Source: Paenibacillus glycanilyticus (GTDB lineage: Bacteria; Bacillota; Bacilli; Paenibacillales; Paenibacillaceae). From it: 60,616 bases of DNA. Both the position numbers and the translations under genes were made by a program. This document shows, one piece after another, positions 40,217 through 48,485 of the stretch; position 1 is the stretch's first letter, and each line of letters opens with the position of its first letter. The DNA is taken from the NCBI RefSeq assembly GCF_030161375.1, contig NZ_BSSQ01000030.1:1-60616 (forward strand), read 5' to 3'. The notes under the pieces are model-generated. The model saw only the letters and a list, made by a program, of their open reading frames with translations. It searched no databases and was not told the DNA's origin.

Positions 40217-42091
40217 TTAGCCGGCGTTTGCGTTTGGTCCATTTAATCCTTCAACCAGTATACCGCTCCTGCTGCCTTCTTTCAAAGTAGGAAGCGTAAT
40301 CGTAATGGTTGTTCCGACGTTCACTTGGCTCTGGATCTCCATCAATCCATGATGGCTGTGGATAATCCTCTGGCTGATCATCATGCCAAGCCCCGTGCCG
40401 CTTTCCTTGCCGGTGAAGAACGGATTGCCGATCTTCGGAATCATGTCTTCCGGAATTCCGATTCCTTCATCGGTAATGGATATCGTAATCTGATCATTCC
40501 TTGAACCAATATGGGTATGGATTCTTCCTCCGGCCGGCATCGCTTCAATTCCGTTCTTGAGCAGATTGATAAATACCTGCTTCAGCTGATTTTCTTCGCA
40601 GGATACAAGACAGTCCGCCTCTGTAAAAGATGTCGTAAAAGTGACGTTATGCAGATGGCCCTCGCTATCAATTAACGACAAAACGCTGCGGAAGACATCC
40701 CTTACATCCTTCGTTGCAAATCTTGTTGCCTGCGGTTTCGCCAGAATGAGAAATTCCCCGACAATCAGATTGATCCGGTCAAGCTCCGACAACATAAGCC
40801 CCGTATGCTCCAGATTCATTTTGCCCGTATGCTGCTGCAACTGCAGAAAGCCTCTCAGCGTCGTAAGCGGATTACGGATCTCGTGCGCAACACCGGCCGC
40901 CAATTGCCCAACGGTCGTGAGCTTCTCAGAGCGGCGCAGCAGCTCTTCCATCCGGTTACGGCTTCTCATATCGCGGGTAATGCTTGCGAAGGCCTGAATG
41001 ACACCTTCCGTGTCTCTAATAGGAGATATCGTAACGCTGACCGGAATAATCTCACCGCTTTTGGTCATCCGGAACGTTTCTTGCGCGGGCAATACCTTCC
41101 CTTCCTGCAAAGATTTGATGATGAGGCGCATCTCGCCTCTATGCGTTTCGGGAACAAGCTCGATTTCCGCGCCAAACACCTCTTCCGAGGTGTAGCCGAA
41201 CAGCTGCTCAAAAGCTTTGTTGACCTGAATCGTCTTGTTCTGCAAATCCATCACATGAATCGCGTCGCTTGTATGATCGATAAAGGATTGCAAATACTCC
41301 TTCATTTGGCGGTTATCCTCAAAGGCTTGGCGAAGCTTCTCCATATAGATGCTCAAATTTTGCGACATCGCATTAATCTTCAGCGCCAGCAAACCGAACT
41401 CATCCTTGCCCCTAACTCTGATCGCCGTCTGAAATCGGCCAAGAGATACTTCGTTGACTTTCCACAAAATCGCGTTAAGCGGCCTCATCATAAATCCGCC
41501 CAGCAAATAGCTGCTGATTAGCACGAACAACAGAATGATGCCCGCATACGTGATCGCATCCGACCGCTTCATGCTCATAATCTGGTTATATTCCTCGCAG
41601 TCGTATACCATGCTGATTACATAAGGCGCCAGGCTGGGATCGCTATAATAGCTTTTAATATATTCCTTGCCGCCGAGCTCCACTTCGCGCACCTGAAAGC
41701 CCTTGTCGGCCGCTTGCCAAGCATACACCATATCAGCCGCTTCATCCCGAATGGTATAACTTCCGAAGAGTACCTTGTCTTCAGACATCGCCTCGCCTGA
41801 ATCCGGCTGGAATACGGTTACTTCCTCCAGATCCGGGTAAAGCTTTTTTAATAGCAGCTGCATCTCGTTCGGTTCAAATTCAGGATCTTCCCGCAAAGAC
41901 GAAGAGGCAGACGACCAGCCCGGATGCTGCTCGAAAGATTCCGATAGCTTGGCGGAAGCCTGCTTCATCAACCGCTCCATATCCTGATTCATATTGCGCA
42001 GCGCGGCATATTGGTCCAGAATAACGATTAGGATAAACATCGCCAGAACAATCATAAATATGTAGATGGAGAACTTGGCTTTAAAAGACAC
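40217..42091 (-). CDS. PAS-containing sensor histidine kinase, orphan
   Basis: The 624-residue membrane kinase has two membrane segments (about 8-26 and 180-200) around an extracytoplasmic sensor, a HAMP linker, a PAS domain (about 270-385), the dimerisation domain with phospho-acceptor His in GVAHEIRNPLTTLRGF, and an ATPase domain with NLLKNGIEAMP, DEGIGIP and GTGLGM. No response regulator gene lies beside it. The H-box form is that of KinC/KinD/KinE-type sporulation kinases, so Spo0F is a plausible target. Start ATG at 42091 without a strong ribosome binding site. Confidence 0.9.
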   Translation of the reverse strand: MSFKAKFSIYIFMIVLAMFILIVILDQYAALRNMNQDMERLMKQASAKLSESFEQHPGWSSASSSLREDPEFEPNEMQLLLKKLYPDLEEVTVFQPDSGEAMSEDKVLFGSYTIRDEAADMVYAWQAADKGFQVREVELGGKEYIKSYYSDPSLAPYVISMVYDCEEYNQIMSMKRSDAITYAGIILLFVLISSYLLGGFMMRPLNAILWKVNEVSLGRFQTAIRVRGKDEFGLLALKINAMSQNLSIYMEKLRQAFEDNRQMKEYLQSFIDHTSDAIHVMDLQNKTIQVNKAFEQLFGYTSEEVFGAEIELVPETHRGEMRLIIKSLQEGKVLPAQETFRMTKSGEIIPVSVTISPIRDTEGVIQAFASITRDMRSRNRMEELLRRSEKLTTVGQLAAGVAHEIRNPLTTLRGFLQLQQHTGKMNLEHTGLMLSELDRINLIVGEFLILAKPQATRFATKDVRDVFRSVLSLIDSEGHLHNVTFTTSFTEADCLVSCEENQLKQVFINLLKNGIEAMPAGGRIHTHIGSRNDQITISITDEGIGIPEDMIPKIGNPFFTGKESGTGLGMMISQRIIHSHHGLMEIQSQVNVGTTITITLPTLKEGSRSGILVEGLNGPNANAG

Positions 42092-42123
42092 TGGCTATGC
42101 ACATCCTTTAAATAAGGCTATAG

Positions 42124-42229
42124 TTACCCACAAGTTATTCACAATATCAACAACTAGTCCACATGCCCATAGAATAGTTTGTGTGTAGTTTTGTGGACAT
42201 TGCAATAGTTATCCACATTTTTATCCACT
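42124..42229. promoter_or_regulatory. DnaA-box cluster upstream of tadA
   Basis: Perfect TTATNCACA matches stand at 42135-42143 and 42209-42217, and one-mismatch matches at 42124-42132 (TTACCCACA) and 42221-42229 (TTATCCACT), all on the plus strand. Weaker copies lie at 42155 and near 42192. The region is non-coding and A/T-rich, between divergent tadA and kinase genes. Confidence 0.6.
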
Positions 42230-42306
42230 ACATGTTAACAACAGAATATTTGTTCGATGCATAAATGCGATTTTGTTCGATTTATATCGTTAAGTTGGAG
42301 GGTACA

Positions 42307-42777
42307 ATGATTCGAGAACAAGAAGATCAGACCTGGATGCAGCTCGCCATCGAGGAAGCCAAAAAAGCCGAAGGAATAGGCGAAGTACCGATCGGCGCAA
42401 TCGTTGTGAAAAACGGGGAGATTGTCGGAAGGGGTTATAATTTGCGTGAAACTAACCATGATCCGACTGCGCATGCCGAAATGGTCGCTATTCGAGAAGC
42501 TTGTGAACGGCTTGGTGCTTGGCGGCTCCTAGACTGTACGCTGTATGTCACGCTAGAGCCTTGTCCGATGTGCGCAGGCGCCATTGTCCAATCCAGGGTG
42601 AAACGGGTCGTATACGGGACGGGCGATCCTAAAGCAGGCTGTGCGGGCACATTAATGAACCTGCTCCAAGAGCCCCGATTCAATCATGAAACCGAATTAA
42701 CAAGCGGCATTCTGCAAGCGGAATGCGCTGCGTTGTTAACGAATTTCTTCAGAAGTTTACGGAACAAGAGGAAGTAA
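42307..42777 (+). CDS. tadA: tRNA-specific adenosine deaminase
   Basis: TadA converts the wobble adenosine of tRNA-Arg(ACG) to inosine. The 156-residue protein has the zinc and catalytic signature HAEMVAI (His, Glu) and PCPMCAGA (two Cys), and NLRETNHDPTAHAE before it. The ATG at 42307 follows GGAGGGTACA; a longer frame upstream is unsupported. In B. subtilis tadA lies just before the SRP RNA on the same strand; here it is on the opposite strand and 38 kb away. tRNA-Arg(CCT) lies downstream. Confidence 0.95.
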   Translation: MIREQEDQTWMQLAIEEAKKAEGIGEVPIGAIVVKNGEIVGRGYNLRETNHDPTAHAEMVAIREACERLGAWRLLDCTLYVTLEPCPMCAGAIVQSRVKRVVYGTGDPKAGCAGTLMNLLQEPRFNHETELTSGILQAECAALLTNFFRSLRNKRK

Positions 42778-42782
42778 ATCAT

Positions 42783-42974
42783 TTATTCGCTTTTACGCAT
42801 GGAAGAACAAGCAACTTCGTTACGTTGTATATATTGCAAAGCAACAATTAATTGATCAGCTTCTTCACTAATGGCCAGAACGTCGGGATCGGTCAAACTA
42901 CCGCGTGCCTCTGCAATTTCATGAAGCTTCAGCCGCAGCGATTGTAATTGTATTAGCAGATCGGTTTTGTCCAT
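42783..42974 (-). CDS. Spo0E-like sporulation phosphatase
   Basis: A 63-residue two-helix protein with SEEADQLIVALQ in its second helix, a variant of the Spo0E-family signature SQELDxLI. Spo0E-type proteins remove phosphate from Spo0A and delay sporulation. The catalytic Asp is present; Leu before it is replaced by Ala. The ATG at 42974 is 15 bases from AAGGAGC, which is long. Upstream lie a TATAAT at 43026 and Spo0A-box-like sites. Confidence 0.7.
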   Translation of the reverse strand: MDKTDLLIQLQSLRLKLHEIAEARGSLTDPDVLAISEEADQLIVALQYIQRNEVACSSMRKSE

Positions 42975-43025
42975 AATCGCTTTGGGGCACGCTCCTTACA
43001 TTCATTGGTGTAGGTATATGAAATA

Positions 43026-43101
43026 ATTATACGCTTTCTTCATTTGACTGTTTGTAAAAACCTGTCGACAAGAAAACACAATTTTTAGGCAGAATTCGAC
43101 A
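43026..43101 (-). promoter_or_regulatory. Promoter region of the Spo0E-like gene with Spo0A-box matches
   Basis: On the minus strand there is a -10 TATAAT (43026-43031) without a good -35, a near match TGTCGAC (43063-43070, palindromic) and an exact Spo0A box TGTCGAA (43095-43101). A missing -35 with upstream boxes is what an activated promoter would look like. Confidence 0.45.
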
Positions 43102-43249
43102 ACTTTTAGACCAACAGTACTAAATTACCATCTTTTGTGGGAGTCGTCTAGATGTTTCATGCTCGTTCATATATTTGTTAAATAAGAAATGGGCCTAAGC
43201 AGAGGCGTTGCATGTTCCAAGCCCGTCATGCTAAAATAAACCATACTGC

Positions 43250-43327
43250 GCGCCCGTAGCTCAGCAGGATAGAGCGACAGTTTCCTAAACTGTGCGTCGC
43301 GGGTTCGAATCCCGCCGTGGCGCGCCA
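43250..43327 (+). tRNA. tRNA-Arg (anticodon CCT), CCA encoded
   Basis: The cloverleaf is clear: D-stem GCTC/GAGC, anticodon stem ACAGT/ACTGT with loop TTCCTAA (anticodon CCT), T-stem GCGGG/CCCGC with loop TTCGAAT, and encoded CCA. The acceptor GCGCCCG pairs with its partner only if one T (43318) is bulged out of the 3' strand. It reads AGG codons. Confidence 0.9.
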
Positions 43328-43340
43328 TTACTTAAATAGC

Positions 43341-43371
43341 AAAAGAACCGCAGAAATGCGGTTCTTTTTTT
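43341..43371 (+). terminator. Terminator after tRNA-Arg
   Basis: AAAGAACCGCA and TGCGGTTCTTT form a stem with a GAAA tetraloop, followed by a run of T. Confidence 0.93.
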
Positions 43372-43373
43372 GT

Positions 43374-43949
43374 TTAGTTCTGACCGAGCCACTTATTAAA
43401 GGCCGACAATGTTTTTTTAGCGGTTGTTTTTTGATAATGCGACTCGAAGTCCTGCTGCAAAGTACGGTCATAGAAGAATAGTTCATTATTTTTTACAATC
43501 TCGCCTATTCCCTGTTGGCCGCCCTTAATGAAATAGATGTTATCCTCAGCGTCTAGTTGTTTGCCTAAGAACAATAAATACGATTTGTTAGGCACAAGAA
43601 TGGTGCCCATACCTGGCGTACCAACCTGCAGGATGTCAATTGTACGCGATTCAACGTTTCCTTTTCTCTGCGCGATTACTTTGACGGTGGACAAAATGGA
43701 GAACTCGCCATACTCTCGCTGTGAAAGAAGCTTCCCATTAATAATGAGATCCGAATCGTTTTTAAGCTCCTTGAGCGTCATGACGGCATCCATATAGTCA
43801 ACCTCAAAGCTTGTATATCGTTTATTAGATAGACTGGCGCTCTTGAAAGAGGTTAATACAGGTTCTTGCTCTTCTTCTGAATAATGACTCGCAACTAAAC
43901 CGCAAACGAGTACGGCTGCAACAATAATGCTAATTAGATTACTCTTCAA
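43374..43949 (-). CDS. Exported or membrane-anchored protein, function unknown
   Basis: The 191-residue product has an N-terminal hydrophobic segment (residues 5-21) and a soluble domain with VDYMDAVMTLKELKNDSDLIINGKLLSQREYG and GTILVPNKSYLLFLGKQL, reminiscent of small secreted beta-barrel domains, but I recognise no family. The start is TTG at 43949, with AGGATGAG upstream. It follows the metallo-hydrolase gene by 12 bases. Confidence 0.65.
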   Translation of the reverse strand: MKSNLISIIVAAVLVCGLVASHYSEEEQEPVLTSFKSASLSNKRYTSFEVDYMDAVMTLKELKNDSDLIINGKLLSQREYGEFSILSTVKVIAQRKGNVESRTIDILQVGTPGMGTILVPNKSYLLFLGKQLDAEDNIYFIKGGQQGIGEIVKNNELFFYDRTLQQDFESHYQKTTAKKTLSAFNKWLGQN

Positions 43950-43961
43950 ATGTTGCTCATC

Positions 43962-44693
43962 CTATTTGGGTAGTTCCTCTGTTAAGGCTGAAAGACGGCC
44001 TTGCACATCTCCTCTGAAGATCCCGCCGTGATAGCAAATCACCGTTTCAATATCGTACGCTTTCAGTTTCTTCAGCGATTGAAGCGCTGTTGCCATGTCC
44101 GGCGTTACCGCTTCCCTAGGGCCTTTAAGCTCGCCGTCCTCGACGACCATTGCGTCTCCCGCAATCAATGTTTTGCTTGGCTGATGGTATAGGCTTACGT
44201 GTCCCGGCGTATGGCCTGGCGTATGAATGACCGTAATGCCGCCAGCAAGCGGCAAGGTCTCGCCGTCTGCCATCAAACGATCGACATTCTCGCCTGATGG
44301 CTCCAGAAATGCCGCTGCGAATTGGGCGCGCACCTCTTCCGGAAGAGCGCCAAGCAGGCCGGCCATTCTCTCCGGCGACACTTTCAGCATAGGCTGTTTT
44401 CCGTCAATAACGGCCTTGTCGCCTTCATGAGCGTAGACAACAAGTTCTGGGTTGTCCGCTTTAAATGCAGGCAGTCCCCCGATATGATCGATATCCTGAT
44501 GCGTGAGAAGAACCGTACGCAACTGCTGTTCTTCAATGCCTTCCTGCTTAGCAAGCTCTATAATGACCGGGGCAGAACCAGGCATGCCGGTATCCACCAG
44601 AATCCACTTCTCCTTATCGAACAGAATCGTCGGGCATACCGTCATCGGCCCCAAATTAAGCTCCAACATAGCAATTCCTTCAGCAATACGCAT
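43962..44693 (-). CDS. Metallo-beta-lactamase-fold hydrolase
   Basis: A 243-residue MBL-fold enzyme with THQDIDHIGG (the second His of the usual HxHxDH is Asp), HTPGHTPGHVSLY, GDAMVVED and a late YHGG. It probably binds one or two metal ions and hydrolyses an ester or similar bond; the substrate is unknown. The ATG at 44693 follows AAAAGGAGGCAGTGAT. It is transcribed with the downstream exported protein. Confidence 0.85.
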   Translation of the reverse strand: MRIAEGIAMLELNLGPMTVCPTILFDKEKWILVDTGMPGSAPVIIELAKQEGIEEQQLRTVLLTHQDIDHIGGLPAFKADNPELVVYAHEGDKAVIDGKQPMLKVSPERMAGLLGALPEEVRAQFAAAFLEPSGENVDRLMADGETLPLAGGITVIHTPGHTPGHVSLYHQPSKTLIAGDAMVVEDGELKGPREAVTPDMATALQSLKKLKAYDIETVICYHGGIFRGDVQGRLSALTEELPK

Positions 44694-44851
44694 ATCACTG
44701 CCTCCTTTTCAAATAAACGATAAACATACGAGAAAAGTATAGATCTCCCGCTTGTCGCGCGTCAAATCGGCTAGATTCTGCCCGCTGCTTAACGAAGGAT
44801 GTTATACTGGATTTCGTGTTAATATTATCCAAACCAAGAGGAGGTCTGTTA

Positions 44852-45121
44852 ATGGCATTTATACTTATTACTCTCGGAATTATTGTTGGCGGCCTAATCG
44901 CTTCTTGGATCTTATACGAAGTTATTCAAAGCGCCATAGATAATTCAGCGATGGCAAGAAACATCAAGGAGATCCGCGATCATCTGGTTGGCAAACCTGC
45001 AGAGCCTTCTGCAGCGGATGGCGGTGCGGAACATGGTCTATGCCCTGGCTGCGGCCATCGCGTTCATAGGACGGACAGAGTGTGTCCCGGCTGTGCATTA
45101 GCCTTGAAGGACTGGGATTAG
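44852..45121 (+). CDS. Membrane-anchored zinc-ribbon protein
   Basis: The 89-residue product has one N-terminal membrane segment (about 3-25), a short helical linker and a C-terminal zinc ribbon with CPGCG and CPGC. The ATG at 44852 follows GAGGAGGTCTGTTA. Small proteins of this type are common in Bacillota and have no known role. Confidence 0.75.
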   Translation: MAFILITLGIIVGGLIASWILYEVIQSAIDNSAMARNIKEIRDHLVGKPAEPSAADGGAEHGLCPGCGHRVHRTDRVCPGCALALKDWD

Positions 45122-45198
45122 ATAAGTTTACAATTTCTCAATAAATCGCGCATAACAACCAACTAATCAGACCATAATACTTTTGACGGTGTAAGTGA

Positions 45199-45402
45199 GG
45201 TGTGGTTCCATTGTCCAATTTGGTGCATGAACTGCTGAGGGATCTTAACTAGCCACTTAAACCGATGGAAGCGAGGGGTTGTGCCGCAGAGTACATCCAA
45301 ACGCGTGCCTAACACGTTCCGTTCATACGGTTCGTACAAAGCCGTGCCCGAGTGATCAAAACGTGAAGTGTGATATGTAAAGTCTCATTCAAACAACACA
45401 CC
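45199..45402 (+). ncRNA. Candidate structured RNA of about 205 nt
   Basis: GGTGTG (45199-45204) can pair with CACACC (45397-45402) and enclose several local hairpins (CGTG/CACG near 45304-45316, CCGT/ACGG near 45319-45330). An intrinsic terminator follows within 6 bases. The 375-base gap has no credible protein. Architecture could be a free small RNA (size like 6S RNA) or a riboswitch upstream of the DinB-like gene. I could not assign it to a family. Confidence 0.45.
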
Positions 45403-45407
45403 GTCGG

Positions 45408-45438
45408 AAGAGGGGCCTGTAAAAGGGCTCCTCTTTTA
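45408..45438 (+). terminator. Intrinsic terminator upstream of the DinB-like gene
   Basis: AAGAGGGGCC and GGGCTCCTCTT pair around a TGTAAAA loop, followed by TTTATATT. Confidence 0.75.
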
Positions 45439-45496
45439 TATTGAAAACAACCTGCCCAAGCGGTATACTCCAAGTAATTCCAAGGAGGTGCCATTC

Positions 45497-46012
45497 ATGA
45501 TTGAACGTCCGCAAGCAGGCGAATATCAAGGATTTGTAACCGGTTATATTAACCTTGTCCCAGAAGGGGATCTCATTGCGTTATTAACCGAGCAACAAGC
45601 GGAAATGAACATGATTTACTCCGGGTTATCGGCCGAACAAGCGAATTATCGTTACGCAGAAGGCAAGTGGTCGCTCAAAGAGGTTCTGGGTCATGTGACG
45701 GATACCGAACGCATCATGAGTTACCGTCTGCTCCGCATCGCAAGAGGAGACTCCACCCCGCTTCCCGGCTTTGACCAAGATGCTTACATGGAAGGCAATC
45801 CGTTCGACGGGCTTTCCGTCTCCGATTTGCTCGAGAGCTATAACGCCGTCCGGCAAGCAACGATCGTTCTGCTCAAGCAGCTGCCGAAAGAAGCATTTTC
45901 CCGAATGGGCACTTCAAATCAGTTGCCGCTTAGCGCCCGAGCGATAGCTTGTATCATCTACGGGCATGAACGGAATCATATTTCGATTATTTCAGACCGT
46001 TATTTGAAATAA
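45497..46012 (+). CDS. DinB-like metal-dependent protein (YfiT type)
   Basis: The 171-residue four-helix protein has the DinB/YfiT metal-ligand pattern: GKWSLKEVLGHVTDTERIMSYR (first His) and IYGHERNHISII (two later His). Members act as thiol-dependent transferases or hydrolases; the substrate is unknown. The ATG at 45497 follows AAGGAGGTGCCATTC; a GTG nine bases upstream overlaps that site. Confidence 0.88.
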   Translation: MIERPQAGEYQGFVTGYINLVPEGDLIALLTEQQAEMNMIYSGLSAEQANYRYAEGKWSLKEVLGHVTDTERIMSYRLLRIARGDSTPLPGFDQDAYMEGNPFDGLSVSDLLESYNAVRQATIVLLKQLPKEAFSRMGTSNQLPLSARAIACIIYGHERNHISIISDRYLK

Positions 46013-46019
46013 CCGCTTT

Positions 46020-46682
46020 TTATTTGCGCTTATCCAGCCGGGAGGCAGTGAAGCTGCCTACCCACTGGACAAGTTGAACAATAACGACAAGAATGACGAT
46101 ACACGCAACCATTACCTCCGTGTCAAACCGCTGGTAACCGTAACGGATGGCTAAGTCGCCAATGCCTCCCCCGCCAACCGTGCCTGCCGCAGCCGAATAC
46201 GAAATAAAGCTGATCACCGTTACCGTGAGGCCGGATACAAGCCCCGGACGGGCTTCAGATAACAATACTCCCCAAACGATATGTTTCATGGACGCTCCCG
46301 AAGCTACCGCGGCTTCGATAACCCCTTTGGGCACTTCCCGCAAACTTTGCTCCACCAGCCTCGCATAGAACGGAATGGCCGCTACCGACAGCGAGACAGA
46401 TGCCGCAAGCGGACCAATTGCAGTTCCCACAATCATTCGGGAGAACGGAATTAAGGCTACCAGCAAAATAAGAAAAGGAAAGGAACGAACAAGGTTCACC
46501 GCGTAACTGGCTACTCTATACACCGGGCGATTAGAACGCAAATGACCCGGTGCCGTCAGAAATAGCAATATGCCGATTGGCATTCCGATCATAACAGCTG
46601 CGGCAACCGAAATGGAGACCATGGTACAGGTTTGTCCAATCGCTTTAATAATCTCCGATTTTAAGGCCAGGATGTGATCCAC
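46020..46682 (-). CDS. ABC transporter permease, MetI-like
   Basis: A 220-residue permease with five membrane segments and the EAA loop (EQSLREVPKGVIEAAVASGASMKHIVW), ending with GGGGIGDLAIRYGYQRFDTEVM, the signature of methionine-type MetI/MetP permeases. The start is GTG at 46682 after GGGGAGGGTTTCC. It overlaps the ATPase gene by 38 bases. No MetQ binding-protein gene follows. Confidence 0.88.
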   Translation of the reverse strand: MDHILALKSEIIKAIGQTCTMVSISVAAAVMIGMPIGILLFLTAPGHLRSNRPVYRVASYAVNLVRSFPFLILLVALIPFSRMIVGTAIGPLAASVSLSVAAIPFYARLVEQSLREVPKGVIEAAVASGASMKHIVWGVLLSEARPGLVSGLTVTVISFISYSAAAGTVGGGGIGDLAIRYGYQRFDTEVMVACIVILVVIVQLVQWVGSFTASRLDKRK

Positions 46683-47427
46683 GGAAACCCTCCCCTTCGG
46701 TATCAAACAAGAACTGTCCGAGCGGCGTTGCCGGCTTAACTGCTGGAAGGCTCATATCCAGCTGCTCCGTGATCGCACCGTTCTCCATAACGGCAACACG
46801 GCTGCACAACCGTTTAGCTACTTGAATCTCATGCGTCACGAGCATGATCGTCACTTGAAATTCTCGATTGATTTTTTCCAGAAACTCCAGGATGGACAAC
46901 GTCGTTACGGGATCCAGCGCCGAAGTAGGCTCGTCACAGAGCAGAACCTTCGGATTATTCGCGAGAGCTCTGGCGATCGCCACCCGCTGCTTCTGCCCAC
47001 CGCTTAGCTGAGCAGGGTATTGCCGCGCTTTCTCCGCAAGACCAACGATCTCCAGACATTCCTCTACCCTTTTCTTCCGCTCTCTAGAAGGCAGTTTGGC
47101 CGCTTTGAGCACAAACTCCACGTTGGCCGCACAAGTCTCGTTACTGAGCAGATTATAATGCTGAAAAATCATTCCGATCGAGCGTCTCGCCTCCCGAAGC
47201 TCTCCTGTGCTAAGCCCCGTAAGCTCCTGTCCATCTATGTATACCTCGCCTGCCGTAGGCTGCTCAAGCAAATTAGCCATCCTTAGCAAAGTCGATTTGC
47301 CAGCTCCGCTAAAACCGATAATTCCTTGAATGTGCCCTTTCTCGATATGCAGCGACGTTGGCTTAACCGCATCAACCCACTGCCGGCCGGTTTTGTACCG
47401 TTTGCTAACTTCCTTGAACGTAATCAT
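46645..47427 (-). CDS. ABC transporter ATPase, MetN-like, without the NIL domain
   Basis: The 260-residue ATPase has Walker A GFSGAGKST, the Q-loop FQHYNLL, signature LSGGQKQR, Walker B VLLCDEPTSALDP and the H-loop VTHE. It is closest in style to MetN but ends after about 260 residues, so it lacks the C-terminal ACT-like domain (about 80 residues) that senses methionine in full MetN. ATG at 47427 follows AGGAGAAATCAT. No SAM riboswitch is visible upstream. Confidence 0.88.
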   Translation of the reverse strand: MITFKEVSKRYKTGRQWVDAVKPTSLHIEKGHIQGIIGFSGAGKSTLLRMANLLEQPTAGEVYIDGQELTGLSTGELREARRSIGMIFQHYNLLSNETCAANVEFVLKAAKLPSRERKKRVEECLEIVGLAEKARQYPAQLSGGQKQRVAIARALANNPKVLLCDEPTSALDPVTTLSILEFLEKINREFQVTIMLVTHEIQVAKRLCSRVAVMENGAITEQLDMSLPAVKPATPLGQFLFDTEGEGFRGSHPGLKIGDY

Positions 47428-47543
47428 ATGATTTCTCCTGTTATCTTCTGCATAAGGAACTGCCCTAATGGTAGCAAACATCATCAAGCGCGAGCAAGCT
47501 AAGCCTCTCGATAAGAAACTTAGCCTGCATGCTGTTTATCCGC

Positions 47544-48350
47544 TTATTGGACGCCAGTAGCATTTGAAGAATTGGAATGATTGGTAGCATTGGTGCTATT
47601 CGGACGCTTGAGCCCAAGTGCGCGAAGCTGCTGCATCGTACGGTTCACATGCTTCCGGTAATAAGCGGTTCTGGTGATGACGTTACCTTTGCCGCGCAGC
47701 AAGTGACGATCCGTGATTTTCCATGTATGCGTTCTGCGGTCTGCTCTGCGCAAGGCAGTAAAATTATACGGCGAGGTTGTGAATAACTTAAACTTATTAT
47801 TTAAAGCTCCCCTAATAAACCGGACATCCGAACCTTGGCGGACCTCGGTATTGAAGGATACCTTCTCCAGCACCCTCTTGTGGAACATAATCGTAGCTCC
47901 CGCGACTTTACTGCACGGCGCGTACCAGGTCACTCTTTTTTTACGCAGCATCAAGGTAGAACGGTGGGGGAAAAAATAATAAATTTCCAGCTTTCCGACA
48001 ATGTCCGCCTTACTGGTCTGAAACATCGCCATCGCTTCCGGAATGTAATTGGCGCCATAATAATCGTCATCGTCAAACTTCGCAATGTACTCATGTTTGG
48101 CGAGGGAAGCCGCATAATTTAAACATGCGCCAAGCTTGGCGCTCTCGGCCATCCGGAACACCTGCACGTTCGGGTAGGACTTCGCCTTTTTCACATATTG
48201 GCCAAGTCCCGCCTTATCGTTATTCACAATAATAATCAGTTCTTTTTGGTCCCAATCCTGACGGGCATAGTTCTGAAATATTTGGTGGATATGTTGGGGC
48301 CGCATGGTTGAAGTAATAATCGTAACGCCTTTTGCTTCCGCAGCGCTCAT
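47544..48350 (-). CDS. Glycosyltransferase, GT-A fold
   Basis: A 268-residue protein with a GT2-like fold: VTIITSTMRPQHIHQIFQNYARQ at the N-terminus, a DxD-type site in KFDDDDYYG and SDVRFIRGAL later. No membrane segment. The Asn/Ser/Thr-rich tail is likely disordered. ATG at 48350 is 12 bases after GGAGG and begins right at the fold; an ATG 14 codons upstream lacks a site. The acceptor is unknown; a surface glycan is plausible given the divergent dehydrogenase. Confidence 0.8.
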   Translation of the reverse strand: MSAAEAKGVTIITSTMRPQHIHQIFQNYARQDWDQKELIIIVNNDKAGLGQYVKKAKSYPNVQVFRMAESAKLGACLNYAASLAKHEYIAKFDDDDYYGANYIPEAMAMFQTSKADIVGKLEIYYFFPHRSTLMLRKKRVTWYAPCSKVAGATIMFHKRVLEKVSFNTEVRQGSDVRFIRGALNNKFKLFTTSPYNFTALRRADRRTHTWKITDRHLLRGKGNVITRTAYYRKHVNRTMQQLRALGLKRPNSTNATNHSNSSNATGVQ

Positions 48351-48485
48351 TGCTTTCGCAACCCTCCTATTAATCTCCGAGAAAATGGACATGGTACACG
48401 GGCATATGTCGTGCTCATCTCTAGCAGCATTTTAATATTTTAGTAGAATAGGTTCGCGGTTTTGCGAAAGGAGAGAGATACATCT

